The notes under the pieces were generated by a model. That model worked only from the letters and a program-made list of their open reading frames with translations, made no database searches and had not been told where the DNA came from. From Motacilla alba alba (taxonomy: Eukaryota; Chordata; Aves; Passeriformes; Motacillidae), in contig NC_052033.1 in the NCBI RefSeq assembly GCF_015832195.1, positions 496,001 to 560,000 on the forward strand: DNA of 64,000 bases. The letters are read 5' to 3'. Position 1 is the stretch's first letter. Every line of letters begins with the position of its first letter. The position numbers were made by a program, and so were the translations under genes. Positions 22,341-36,100 of this stretch are shown here, in pieces.

Positions 22341-25300
22341 CAAAAGCGTCATCCCGCAGGGATGTGCAGCCCAATTTCTGCATACCCATTGATTCTTCCT
22401 TTATACTCTTCACCCTGTATCGATCCAGTTTAGCTTCTGTGACTCAAACTAAATTAGCTGCCGTTAATCCATGGACAATTGCAGCGAGCCCAGCTCTGCC
22501 TGTCCCAGATTCGTGGGTGTCAGGGACAGGGAGGAGAGTGGTGGGTCACACAGAGACATTCAGGTTTCTTCTCTGTGGGTAAAAACCCCAAACAAGCCAG
22601 CAGGCATCAGCCCAGAGGCACCAGGGAAGTTGTCTCAGGACATCCATGCTGCAGCCAGAAACTATGGCTGGGAGCTGCTATTCCAGCAGGAGATTTGCCC
22701 CTAAAACCCAGGCATTGCCTTCCAGCTCTGGATTTCCCCAAGCCTCAGAATTCCTGTGGGTTTTAGTCTCAGGTGATACCATGAAATATTGCTACTTTCT
22801 CCAGCCAGGCTGCAGCACACAAGGAGTTAACTCCAAATTCCACCCAGCCACAGGGAGAGGAGCAGCCTCAGCCCTCCTGGAGTCTTGCATAAAACCTCAG
22901 ATGGAAAGCAGAGCCTGTTCCCCTTTGATTAGCAGCCCAGGCTCCCTGGGAGCCCTCAGCATCTCTTGCCTCTAATTTAGCAGCTCACAAAGCACTGAAG
23001 GCAGTGGAGATGTCACTGTCACCTCACCTGGACTGACAGCCTGGCACAGCACCTGAGGATAACCCCACACTGATGGCAAGGCCATCCCTCCACTGCAGTT
23101 CTGATTCCTTTGAACACCCCCAAAAACCCCTCCTACCCAGGCACCCACAAGCCTGCACCTTCCGCCCTGGACATCCTCCTCTGACCTTTTGTAAAGCCTC
23201 CAAAATAAACATTAAATTCTGATTTAATGCAACAGTTACCACAGTCAGTAAATACCAAAACTGTAATAAAGGAGGATTAATGGCCATGTGCACCCCTGCC
23301 CTGGCCTGCAATGGCCAAGTGTCCATTGCATAACCCTTAATTGGTGCTGATGGCCTCCTGCTATGTCACAGGGCCTTCAGCCATCTCTCCCCACCCTGCC
23401 CTGCCTTCCCAGATGTGGCCAAGGTTGGCAGTCCCTTGAGAAATGGGTGGGATTGCTGCAGCTGCCAGGCAGGAATGGGAGATTTCCAAGTGGTAAACTG
23501 CTTCTAAACATTGGCCTGTGGGTGCAGAGCCTGTTCAGAGCAGCTGAGCATTACATGGGGATGACAGTCCCCAAAATACCTTGGGCAGTGCACCTGCAAA
23601 GGCAGCCAGCCTGGGGAGAGCTGAGTTCCTGTGCACAGCTCTGGAGCACACAGGGGCTCTGGGAGTGACCAGGCAGAGTACATACGCCAGGGTCATGCAG
23701 AGGTGGTGTAGGGTTTGAATAGAAATGGCCAGGACACGCTTTTGTGGGAGGGGAAACTAAAGCAGCAGCTGAGCCACAGTGGACACCCCCACAGAGTCCC
23801 CACAGCACAGCCTGGCTGTGTCCACTTGGTCTGTGGCACCAATCTGCATAGAGGGTCAGTTTAAAAAGAAAGAAGTATGTTTTGAGCAAGTGTCAGCCAG
23901 CCTCAGCTGCAAATTCACTTGTCAGGAACACTGGAATTACCTGGAGCTGGATGGTGTGAACATCTCTGCAAGGCAAATGCTGAGGCAGGGAAGGGTAGTA
24001 GGAGCTGCTGAGCCCCCCAGCCCCCTCCACTGCCTGCAGATGCTCCATGGGATGCCAGAGGAGGGTTGGTGCAACCCAACATGTTGCAACCCCCACCCAC
24101 ATCCTGCTGCAAGGGGACCACAGCAAGCATCCCAAATTACCCAGGAGAAGCTGGAACTCAGGGGATTCACCATGGCAGCTTGCTGGCTGCAAATTCTCTC
24201 TGAGTGAGTACTGGAGTAACTAGGCTCAGGAGTACAGGATTAGCTTTGGAGGGACTCCTCATACCAGCCCACATCTCCTGCCCCCTTGCACCTGCCTGTC
24301 ATAGGTTCCCCTGATATTTTGGGGCATTATGAAGCCTTTCAATCACTTTCAGAGCAAACACTGAGCAGCACTTCCAAACCTCCTCCTGCAGCAGCCCCCA
24401 GCTACCAAAACCTGCCCGTTCATGCCCAAAATAACCCTCAGGCAGAAGCTAATTGTCCACTCAGGCACAAGCAGATCAGTGCTCAGGCACTACTTGGCCA
24501 CCCAAGTGTGCGGCAATGGGGTGCTCAGCTGTGCCAGACGTGGGTGCTCATGAATGAATTAACCATGTGCTCTGCTTAAGAAACCTCATTATTTTGCCCA
24601 ATGTACCTTCTCAAAGGATTTGCAAATTGCACCCCCACATATGTTTCAGAGGAGGGTATTGACACTGGAGCAGGATCCAGGATTAGGATACCCTTCTCCA
24701 TTCCCCTTCTCCCACAGATGCAACATCCCCACAATAAACAGCTTTCAAAGCCCATCTCCCATTGATGTCACTTCAATGCCACAGGAGATAAAAGCTGAGA
24801 GATCCAAAACCAGTGCTGGATTTTCCAGGGAATATTAATTAGAGGGAAAGCCTCATTAGTGCAGCAAGGGTGGCTGCTTATGCTACCTCCCCCTCACCCC
24901 CATGTGTCCCAGATCCCCCAAAGGGACATTGTGGGTGTCAGACCTCCCATCTGCCTTGGTGGTCTGAGCAATGGGGTGCCCTGCATACTCCCTAATGTAA
25001 GTTTTAAATGTTAGAGCAGGTGTTTTAAAAAAGATGCCAAGGGAAAACCTGTTTCTCTCCATCCACGGCTACTGGGGCTCCCAGGTGAGCCCAGAGCCCT
25101 GAGCAGAAGGAAGTCCCCCTGTGCCATCTGCGGCAGCCTGGTGGCAAACCCAAGTGTTGGTAGGGAAAAAGCAGCACATCAGTTATCTGATGTGTTTTTG
25201 GAGAGCTTTTTTGACAGCTCTGCAGCTGGAGAGGAGCAGGGGAGCGCAGGATGCTGCCTCCAGCCACCCTGAGCCTCTGCACTGGTGAAGTAAGCCTCTG

Positions 25301-27102
25301 CATCTGCCACCAAAGGGAATGCGGGAAGGGATCAGGAAAATAGACACTGGGAAGTGGCACAGGACTCCTGAGCCCAGAGATCCAGAGCTCCATCATCCTC
25401 CTGAGGGCCTAGATAGGCTGGGCAGCACCCACCAGCCCTGTCTCCTGGTAACTGCCCCAGAAAACAACCCTTGCAGCAAAACAGCATTTGCCATGAACTC
25501 AGAAGGCTGGTGACAGGAAAGGACAGGAAGCACCACAGGGAGGGTTTAACCACTGTAGCCACCAATGAGGAGCAGCATCCCTGGGTGCCCCAGCACCGAG
25601 CCTGGCCAAGGGGTACCAAGGGGTCCAGTAGGAGAGCTGCAGTAGAACTCAAGCAAAGCCACCTGCTGCTAAGGCCATAAAGCCCAGGGGTGGCTTCAGG
25701 GACAGGAAGAGTGTGGGAAGCATAGGACATGGCCACTAGCACCCAGGGACAGCAGCAAGACAAAGGCACTGGGAGGACAGAGGTGCCACAACAACAGTTA
25801 ATCATCACAAAGAATTCTCATTCTTTTTTGTTTTGTTTTGTTTTACTGAGGGGTGAAGCCAATTCATCCTGACAGAGGTTCACAGCACAGCTCTGCCTGG
25901 GGGCTGCTCACAGAGACACCAACAAGCAACACAGTATGGAAGGAAAGCATCCTGTGTCTGTGCCACAAGGGGCTGGTGGGCACCAAAATGTCACCCTAAC
26001 CCCATGCCACCTCGGGGACAACTGCCATTGTGGCATCTATGCGGACTTACCCACAGGCACTCGGCACCAGCCCTGCTCTCCAAGGATGCTCTCCTGGCAG
26101 ACACAAACCAACTCACTCTGAGCACTTCTGAGGACGGGTGTCAAATCAATCCCCACAGCAGAGATACCAAGTTAAAAAAAATGGCAAAAAAACCCAGAAG
26201 AAAGTAGGCGGACATCTGCCAAACCAGCAATTTTCAGCTGGATTTCCAGAAACACTTCAGGCTTTTAAAACCTAAAAGAGGAGAGAAAACAAAACCCCTC
26301 CACTCAGATGAAGTGCAAAATTCCGATTTGACTTCAAAGGCATTTCTCCTGGCTAGTTACTCCCAAATCCTGGCACAACCCACTAGAAAGCCAGTGGGCA
26401 GTGCCATTTTGCTGCCAGATGACAGCACCCAGCCAGCTGGGGTATGAGATACCGTGCTGGGGGAGCCCAGGGTGTCAGGGGAACGCTGAAAACCTGGTAC
26501 TCACCCATTTGGAAGCAGAGAGGACAAGGAGGGAAGGAGGGGAGGAAAGTGAGAATAAACTTTACATCAGTTGTAATCAGCAGGTTTTTTCCATGCACTA
26601 TATATTCAGTTAATGTATGTAACAATCTCCTCTGTAACGGAAAAATACCACAGCTGTTGTAGTCAGTAACACTTTTAAGAACACTTGACTCCCAAGTCAT
26701 CCAGGTGCTTTTGACAGTGTTACCCTGGGTTGCTATAGAAACACTAACAGTTTTCCCATCTGACTTCTCCATTAACACTGGGATTTATATTTAACTTGTT
26801 TTCCTCAGCAAGAAGAGACGAGAAGCAAGCATGAATACAGCAGCAGGAGATGCTCCTCCATGAGTGTCTCCGGGACATACCAAAAACAGGACCCAAGACA
26901 ACAGTCAGTTGTGCTGAGACACTGTTGAAGCAACAGTGCAAGCAGACCCCAACCTGCTGCAGGTGGGGAAGGGCACAGCCCCACTGCACTGCTAGGAACC
27001 ATCTGGGACGGTGCTCAGGTTGCCTCTATTATGGGGCTCTTCCATGTTCCCGTGCCAGTCTGTCCCACTCTTGCCTTCCCACAGGCAGCAGGACTGAGGG
27101 GC
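22341..27102. other. Intergenic sequence and SPATA20 3' flank
   Basis: No coding exon seen. The SPATA20 3' UTR must begin at 27102 and run leftwards, but I see no canonical AATAAA on the minus strand within about 1 kb of the stop; the nearest variant is TATAAA near 26782-26787. AT-rich sequence at 26560-26800 may be 3' UTR or a regulatory element. A TTTTG simple repeat lies at 25822-25845. Confidence 0.55.
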
Positions 27103-30100
27103 TCACGGGCTGAGCATCCCACGCAGCTCCTGGACAGAGGTGACAGGCAGGGAGCAGGTGAAGTTGCTGCAGATATAGGCAGTGGCTTTCCCATCCTTCC
27201 TCTCCAGGGATGCAAGAAAAGGCAGCTGGCGGTAGAGGAACCCAGCGCTGTTTCCATCTGCGACCATCAGCACCTGCCCAGAGAAGGAGCTGTGAGAGCC
27301 AGAGAGCACAGGCAGTGCCAGCCAGCTGGTCCTTCCTGCCCACTGACATGCTAAGGGTTGGCACAAAATGGGGAGGGGATGGGGAGCTGAAGGGATCCAC
27401 TCCAGCCCTCTGCTAGGGTCCCACAGTGGTCACATCCCTATAAGGCCAGTGCAGGAAAAAGCATGATGGAGATGTGGCAGCTTAACCACACCGGACACTT
27501 GGCAGCCAGGATGAAGTACAGGGATCAGCACATCCCAGCCTAGCCAGCTCCTTGGGGACACCTACCCAGCCAAAGAACAGCCCCAGAAACAGCTGCAGCA
27601 TTACCCCATCCGACCTGCAGCCCAGTTCCTCCTGCCCTACCCACGCTTCCCAGAAAAACTCAGGCAGCAATGAGCAAAGGGTCAGGGGCTCTCCCGGCTG
27701 ACACAGCAGCATCAACCAGAGGTGATGACTGGGCTGCCAGGATAATTAGCTTTTCTGAAAGGGAAAATGTTTGTTAAAGCCTCAGGGCTTACAGGCTAAT
27801 CAGGAGAAAGGCCAGGAGCTGGCAGCGAGCCTCACACTGACACAGATGCAAAGGGTGAGCAAAATGCTGTCCCTTCCCAAGGCACAGAGGGAACATCCTG
27901 CTGCTGGAGCACACAGTTCTCCCTTGCCCGCCCCAATCCAAGGCCTCCATGTGTCTGCTGAGCATGGACACACTCGCAACATGTCCCTACTACTCACGCC
28001 AATGCCACCAAGGGATGCTGACACCAACTGCTGCCTCTCACAGCACACACATCTTCCACTATGGCACTGCTCACCTGGCACACAGCATCCTCTACACCAG
28101 AACCAGCAGAAGACCCAGCACTGACATCCAGAGACACCCACACAGACTCACTCATGCCTAGCAGGGGCTGCCCACACCCTTGTGTCCCCAGGGGGGCACC
28201 ACATCCCCAAGTCCCTGCCCTGGATAGTGGCTGCTACAGTCATGTCCTATCTGCCATCACCCCATATCTGCTTGACCCAGCTCTGGCTCAGCCTGTCTCC
28301 CTGCCTGCCTCCTGCTCCCCCCAATATCCTCCCCCTTTGCCTTTGTCTGGAATTAATTCCAGGAGTGATTAATTACCAATTCATGTCCAATCTGAAATTC
28401 ATTATTCATTTTTCTCACAAGCTCCCCAAGGTCCTCTCACAGGGCCAGGATGAAGGCGAGTGGCAGGCGAGTGCTCTGCAGCCGAGGAGATAATGGGATC
28501 CTTCATAATTATCCTAAAGACCATTAACAGGGCAGGGATCTATACTAGCAGCTGGGATCCAGCCCCACAGCAGGGAACGAACCCTTTCTGCTCCCAGCAC
28601 CAGGACACCCACAGGAACAGCTATCACCATCACCTCTACTTGCATCTCCAAAGAGCTGCCTGCAGCAAAGGGCTACTCCAGACCCAGGGCCCATTTAAAA
28701 TCACAATCTCAATGCAATTTTATCATTAGCATCTTGTTACAGCAAGGATTTCAGGGTGAGGTTTGTAAGGAATTAATTACTGGAACAACCTAATTAATTG
28801 TGTTCCTGCACACAAGCCTGGCCCCCAGCACCCTGCTGACACAAAGGGAATGGGCACGCAGGGGAACAGGGATGTTCCCCTAACTCCCTGGCAAAGGCAA
28901 TTCCCAAATCAGCCATGTCGCTGGAGCAGGTGACCCATGGCTGCTCTGCTTAGGGAAGCTTCCCAAGGCAGGGAAGGAAATCTGAGGAGCAGCTGGAGGG
29001 GGATAGAGGCAGGTGGGAACAGGAGCATGCTCATGTCTGTGTGATGCAGCATGGAAAGAGGGACGGCTGTTGGAAGGCAGTGGGCTGCTCTCAAAGGTAG
29101 TGCAACTCTCTGAGAAGTGGGATTCTCCTCCCTTCCTCCCATCACCTCTGCAAGGGGAGGAGCCATTGCTACTGCCAGAGATCATGCTCCTACCACTCCT
29201 GCACATTCATGCTTGGGGAAGGGGAGATGCGTGTCAACAGGGCTATGCTCCTCTGGGGGAGAGCTTTTCCCTCCTGCCACAATTCTTCTTCCAGGAAACA
29301 AACTCAAGCTGGAATAGCTTTGGCTCCATCTCATCATCGCAACATGAGGAACACACAAGGGGCAAACAGAGCTAGACTCCCACCCTGCCTGCTGCCAGCT
29401 TCCAGCTACAGCCTCTCACATGCCCCTCGAAGCACAGGTCCCTTGCAAGCAGCCCTGGCAGGGGCCATAAAGCATGACCATGGCTTCACTCCCCTCATGA
29501 AAATATCGATCCAGAATACCCAGCCCCCATCTTCTCCCTTCCCCAAGGGATGCAAAAGCTTGAAGGAGAAAGATCCTCCCCTGGGGAAGGGGAATCCCCA
29601 CCAGCCAGGCTTGTTTCCAGCTTTGCAGGAGGAAGCAAGACTGCAGGGAAGAGGAGAAAATGGCAGTGCTCTTGTTCTGCTCAAGACCCCAAAACTGCCA
29701 GTGTGGGCTCAGAGGACCAAGGGCTGAACAGCTGTGGGCAGAGGGTTTTTAACAGTGGTGCTGGGCTCCTGTTTCTGCAAACTGGGTCACCCAATGTAAT
29801 CCTTCAAAGGGACAGAGGCTAAGTGTCAGAATAGGGGCCTCATACACAAAATAGGGACCTGTATGGAACAAGAGCATTGCTGGATGGATGATAGCAGAGG
29901 AAGGACAGAGCTGTGTGCCACACTCCTGTCCCTGGAATGTGTCCCTCCTCCTCCAATGCTGACATTAAACATCACTGGGCAGACGGTTAGGGGTGACACC
30001 CCTGTGGGCTGAGCTAATGAAAGTACAGAGCAGAGGATTCTGTTCTGATGGCTCAGCCCCCCCCAGTTCATCCTAGCTGGGGTTACAGAGGCAAAGTGGT

Positions 30101-33100
30101 GCTTTGGCCTCAGCTCCCCAGACACTGAGACTGAACATGCCAGTCCCTGGCACCAGGACCCAATGGCCAGCAATGAATCCAATCCAAACACCAAGCCCCT
30201 TCACTCACAGCCCAGTCCTATTTCCCTCAGCTCCACAGCTTTGCTGAGGTCAAAGCCATCATTCCCAAGGCAGGGACACTGCCCACCAAAGCTGATGGGC
30301 ACTAGCTGCTGTGCTGCCCTTCTCTGCCAGCTCCATATGTAGCCAACAACTCCAGCCCCTCTGTGGGATGCACCGATACATCTCAAAGCAGGGATGAGGA
30401 CAAGCAGAGCCAGGCAGGAACTCCAATACACAGCAACAGATGCTGAATGGGAGAAGAGCTTTGAAAAAGCCAGCCTCTCCCAGCTGGAGGTACCCAGAAT
30501 TTGAGTGAGGCACTGCCTCATCCCTTCCAAGGATGCAAGGGTGTCTCCAGGTAGCAGGTGACCCAGATACTAACTGGGTCTGCACAGGACATGACACATC
30601 CACACTAGGCATGACACATTCACACCTGAATGAAAGGTTTCCCCTTGGGAATGCACTGGGCTTTACAATGAGAGCAGTGTCAACAGCCAGCAGCAATAAC
30701 AACCACTGTTGCAGCCACTTCTGGGCTGGGTTGCCCATGCTCTGTGCAGGGAGAGGGGTGCAGGACTCAGCCATGGCCCTGTAGCTGTGCTTAGAAATGA
30801 AAAGGACAGGATGCTTCCCAGAAGAGAGGCAGAACAGACGAGGATGAGTACAACAGCTGCACTGAGAGAAAGGATGAAACACCAGCAGTGCAGGCAGCAG
30901 AGACCAGGGAAGGGCTGGCAGGCAGGGAGCACCTCTACCTTGTTTGGGCTGAAGACAGAGTGGACGCAATGCAGCATCTCTTTGGTGTCTTCTCCTTGGG
31001 GGTCCCCACAGATGACAACCTGTCCAGAGGGAGGGTTGGTGGCAGGAGGGAGAAAACAGAGCTGTGACTGCATCCATGCCATTGCCAGCCCCACTTCCTA
31101 CAGCAGGTCCTGCAGGGGACAATGAGCCCCAGCCCATACCTGTTTGAGGGTGTGATGAAAGACAGCAGTGGCCCGGACCATCTCTGGGAGGGTTACTGGG
31201 ATCTTCTGCAGCCTCTCTGAGAAGGCAGCCAAGATCTTGCCGGCTTTTTCCACCCAGTCCATGTGACCGGAGTAACAAGCTGCTCGGAGCAGGTTTGTGA
31301 CAGCAATAGAGTTAGGGGTGGGCTCTGCTCCATCTTGGTCTGCAAAGGACAACATCTGCCATCAGCCCAGTGCCTCACCACCATCTGCTATCAGCCTCAT
31401 CCTCCCACACCACAATCCATGGAACACATTGCCAGGTCCCTGAGCTCACCATCCTTGAGACGCAGGAGCAGGGAGGGATCGCTGGCCTCAGTGGAGAAAT
31501 AAGCAAAGCCTTTAGGGTCCCAGAAGAGCTTGTCCTGCATGTGCTGGAGATGAAGTGCCCACTCCAGCCAGCCCTGCTCCAGCGAGGCTTCATACAGGTC
31601 AAAGAGCGCCTGGATGACAAAGACATAGTCCTCCAGGAAGCCCTGTATGGGCACAGCACTGCAGCGGCAGACAGGGAAGGAAAATCAGAATCTCTAAACT
31701 GAACAGGTTAGAAATGTTCTCCAACCCAAAAAAGCCCTGCTTACTGGTCTCTGATACCCAAGGAGATGCCACCAAGCAAAGCAATGGCTTTGGCCATCAC
31801 ACAACTCAGCCCCATCACACAACTCCCCCTCCCTCTGTACGGGAGGAGGAGGTAGGGGAAGACACTTGCCAGCATGAAAGATGAGGAACAGGAAAGGTTT
31901 TGACTTCAGTTCTTCCTCACTGGGTGGGGGACACTAATCCTTCCTAAACTGCACTAGAGCTCTACACAAAACAAACAGCCTCCCTCCCTCCCAGTTCAGT
32001 CCTGCCTGGAAGAGAGGACAGGGACTGCTGGGGGTGTGGGCAGCACCTGCAGGTGGCCAGTCAAGTCTGTGGAGTCTCTGATACTCACCTTTGCTCTACT
32101 GAGTTGTGCTTGCCCCTGTAGCAGCTCCGCAGCAGCCTCCCGCTATCGGGGTCGAAAAGGTGTGTCCTCAGGAAGGCAGCTGCCTGTGCAGCCCTGCTCA
32201 CATATTCCTGCTCGGCCAGGATAGCCCCAGCCTGGGAAAAGCCTGAGATCATCAGCCCTGCAGAGACAGAGACAGCAGGACAGGTCAGGGGGGGCACACA
32301 GAACCGGGGAAAGGGTCACTGTCAGTCCTCTGAAGGAGGCTCAGCGTGAAGCTCATCCTCCCTGATGCCAGCAGGTCAGCTCTTAGCTCTTCTGCTCAGT
32401 TCCAATCACTAATGAAGTCACTCACTGTCACCAAAGAGATAGGCAGAGTACTGTAAGGCCAGCAAGAGCTGAGCCCTCACTTGTGGGCAGATACAGGGCT
32501 CAAGTTTGCAGGATAACTCCAGCCCATGCCAGCTTCAGACCCAAATAGTCAGGAATTTACTGCTGGAAACAGAGCCGGGGGTCCTGCAGTGATTCCCTGA
32601 GGCAGGACCTCCAGACAGACACAGTGCTGTGATCCCTCACCCATGCAGCAGTAGGGATGGGCTCTGTGCCCACCAGGGTCCTGGGTCCCCAACTCAGACC
32701 CCTTCCCCACAGCCCAGCCAGAGGAGCTGGACTGAGCCAGGGGAAGAGTTTTGCTGCTCTCTGCTGGCAGCTGGGGAAGAAAATAAAGCCAGAGCAGTAT
32801 CCTAACGCTCCCAAGGCTTGCAGGTGTGGGGATGTTTCCACACAGCCCCTGATCACAGGTCCCAACCACAGCCTACCCAGTGCCTCTGTGGGAGCTTCTC
32901 AGTCCCAGCAGGACCTGTTGCTACCATGCCCTGACAAGGGTCCAACCAAGGCATGCGCCCTCAGAGCAGAGCCGCCTCTCACCATTCCATGCTGCCAGCA
33001 TCTTGGTGTCCAGGTGCGGCCGTGGCCGCTGTGCCCGGGCTGAGGACAGTCTCTGTTGGCATTCCTGCAGCAGGGCACTCAGCCGGCCTGGCTCTAGCCC

Positions 33101-36100
33101 AAATCGGGCTGCCGTCAGCTCCGGGGGGCAGCGGGCAATGAGGACATTCTTTCCCTTCAGCTCCTGATGGGGGTCCTGAAGGGAGAGGGAGACATGTTCT
33201 AGGAATGCCATCAGACCTGGGAGGTGTTGGACTCTGAGTGTTTTGGGGCTGCTCTGCCATCCCTCCATGCCCATGGATGCAGGTCCCTCATCAGTGCTCC
33301 TGACACTAGGCAAGTCTTTGCTCTCCCTCACCTTCATGGGGTCCACGTTGCCAGCCTCTTCCACTCCATAGTGGTACATGAAGACATCTCCCAACGTTGT
33401 CCCCTGTGTGGCTCCCTCAACAAGGTCAGGGAGGAGAGCCCGGAGCTCCTTGGCTGCCCACACACAGAAAGCTCCTTCTCGCTTCTCTCTAGATGTGGTG
33501 GTCGGGTAGGAATCTGCATCTTCTGCACTATAGAAACCTCCTGCCTGGGAAAAGTGCAACACAGATATCCTCCAGCTCCAGGACAGCACTTTCAGCCAGC
33601 TCCCCATCACTGCAGGGCTGGCAGTCTGGCTAATGAGCCTCAGTAGTGCTCCAGACTGAGCTCAGCTGGGACGGCAGGGAGGGAAGCCACATCCCAGGGC
33701 AGGGCAAGTGGCTCCCTTTGGCTCAGCTCAGGGAAGAGCTACCTGGTCACTCAGGTCACGCGAGACGTAGAGTAGAATGTCTCGGACAACATCAGCAAAG
33801 AATTCATCACCAGAGATCTGTGTGAGACACAGGGTGGACATCAGTGTTACATGGGTGGGAGGGAGCAAGAGACACAGATATGGTGAGAGAATTCAATTTG
33901 AAGAGTTGGCAAAGGAGCATTTGAAAGTCCAAGGATTTTAAGTGAGGGATCGATTCAGAGTAAGACCTTCAACAGAAATCTACTATTAGTGAGTACTGCA
34001 TATCTACAAAGGGCAGTGGAGAGTAATGTTGGAGTTACACCAAGATCAGAGGCAGCAGCATTGTCTGCTGACTTGCAAAGACCAGCCCAAAGGCTGTTTC
34101 CTCCCCCATTATGCTCAAAGTCCTGAGGCTACACTGCCACAGGTTTGTGCAGCACTTCTGGATAAACAACAGGAGATGAAGGGGAGCATTGGACTGCTCC
34201 ATGCCCGTGGAATGGGGAGTATCTTGGGGAACAGGCTCCCCAAACCAGGCCAGCCCTTGCAGCCTGCAGGAGTGGGAGCCACACAGAGGGATGCCAAAGC
34301 TGTACCTGGAAGGCTCTACTGTACATGGCTGCCAGCTGCCCCTGGTCATAGAGCATCTTCTCAAAGTGAGGGACATGCCAGTGCTGGTCAGTGGAGTAGC
34401 GGTGAAACCCCTGCAGAGATCACGTGAAGACGTCTCTACCTCACACCTCCTGGCCATGACAGGGGCTTACCCCCAAAGATTTACTCCTACCTGACCAATG
34501 TGGTCATGGATGCCCCCGTGGGCCATCATCTTGAGGGTGTGCAGAGCCATCTGCAGTGCCTGGGCACCTTCTGGAGTTGTTCGGTGCAGGGCCCAGTACG
34601 TGAATAGGAAATTCAAATTCACTGAAACACAGGGAGATAACAGGAGGCTGTGGGGTGGGCTCTGCCCCCGCACTGCTGTCTACCCCACAGCAGGTCTCAG
34701 CAGAAGAAACGAGACTGACCTGGGGTGGGGAACTTGGGGGATTTGGAAAATCCACCATAGTCCTCATCATAGGATCTGGAGAGCTGCTGGAAACAGGTGT
34801 CCATCACCTCTTTGGCTGGTGGGGGTGACTCCTGGCCCTGCACACGGATCTCTGATGTGTGTCGCAATGCTTCCAGAATCCTCTGGCTGCTCTCCAACAG
34901 GGCATCTTTGTTCTCCCTCCACTAAGATGCAAGGGGAAAAAGACAGTTCTTCTTGCCTTGCACCAGTCCAAACCACACCTCCAGTTCTCAATCACCCTCC
35001 CCAAATCAGCTCAAACCCACTTCTAACCAAGCCAAAGCTCTGGCTGGTCCTCTGGGCTACTCTTCCTCACAACTGAATCTCCTAACTCAGTTACCCTTCA
35101 AGCCCAGACCAATTTCCCTGTGCTCCCTTTGGTTCAGCCCTGTCTGCTACACCATTCCTGCCCCACACCTGCTCTGCGATCCGGAGCAGCACAGTCCGAA
35201 AACCAACACGATGAACTCCATCCTCAGGAGGGAAATACGTCCCCCCAGCAAAGGGCTTGAGGTCTGGGGTCAGCCAGACACTCATGGGCCAACCACCTCC
35301 ACCACTGGTGGCCTGAAAGACAAAATGCATGTGCAGCAAGGTCACACAAAAGACACCAGCTCTGTGCCTTTCCAGCACACCCAAGAGCCTCACTCAAAGA
35401 GAGATGTGTGCTTCTGTCCACCATTGAGACCCATCTGGACCACCCCATATACTGTTTCTGCTTGCCTGAGGAATATGACAATGAACAACACCCTGAGAGA
35501 ACCAGTCAAAGCCTCCTGGGCCCTGCTCATGCCTCCCTCACCTGCACGAAGGTCATGTACACTTTGTCCACATCTGGCCGCTCCTCACGATCCACTTTGA
35601 TGCATACAAAGTGCTCATTCATGATTTCCCCAATCTCCTTGCTCTTGAAGGACTCCTCCTCCATGACATGGCACCAGTGGCAGGTGGAGTAACCAACTGC
35701 AAACAAGATCACATGGGTGAGGAATGGTCCTTTTGCAGGGAGCAGGAAATACGTGATAGGGAGAACACTCAGAGATGGGAACCCTTGCTATGGGCAAGAG
35801 CTGCTGCCTCCCTAGACAAGAGATGGAGGAGAAAAGCCTCCTGAACTCTCCAGCTCTTGATCCTAAAAGCTGGGCAAGGACTCTGGTCCTGCATGCAGCC
35901 CATTTTCAGAGAGAGCTACTCCAGCACATTGTCGTCTCTTGCTTGGTGGTCATCCATACCTACGTGGCTAATCACACACCAGCTCAGGATGCAGCTCAGA
36001 TTATCTGATCATCTACGGACCAACACATGGGGACATGAAATATGCCTTATTTCTGGTTACCTGACAGGAATATCAGCTTGCCTTCTGTCTTTGCTTTATC

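Noticed and set aside
30259..31278. 339-codon minus-strand open frame overlapping SPATA20
   Set aside because: It runs through introns and across exons in a frame different from the one supported by SPATA20 homology and splice junctions.
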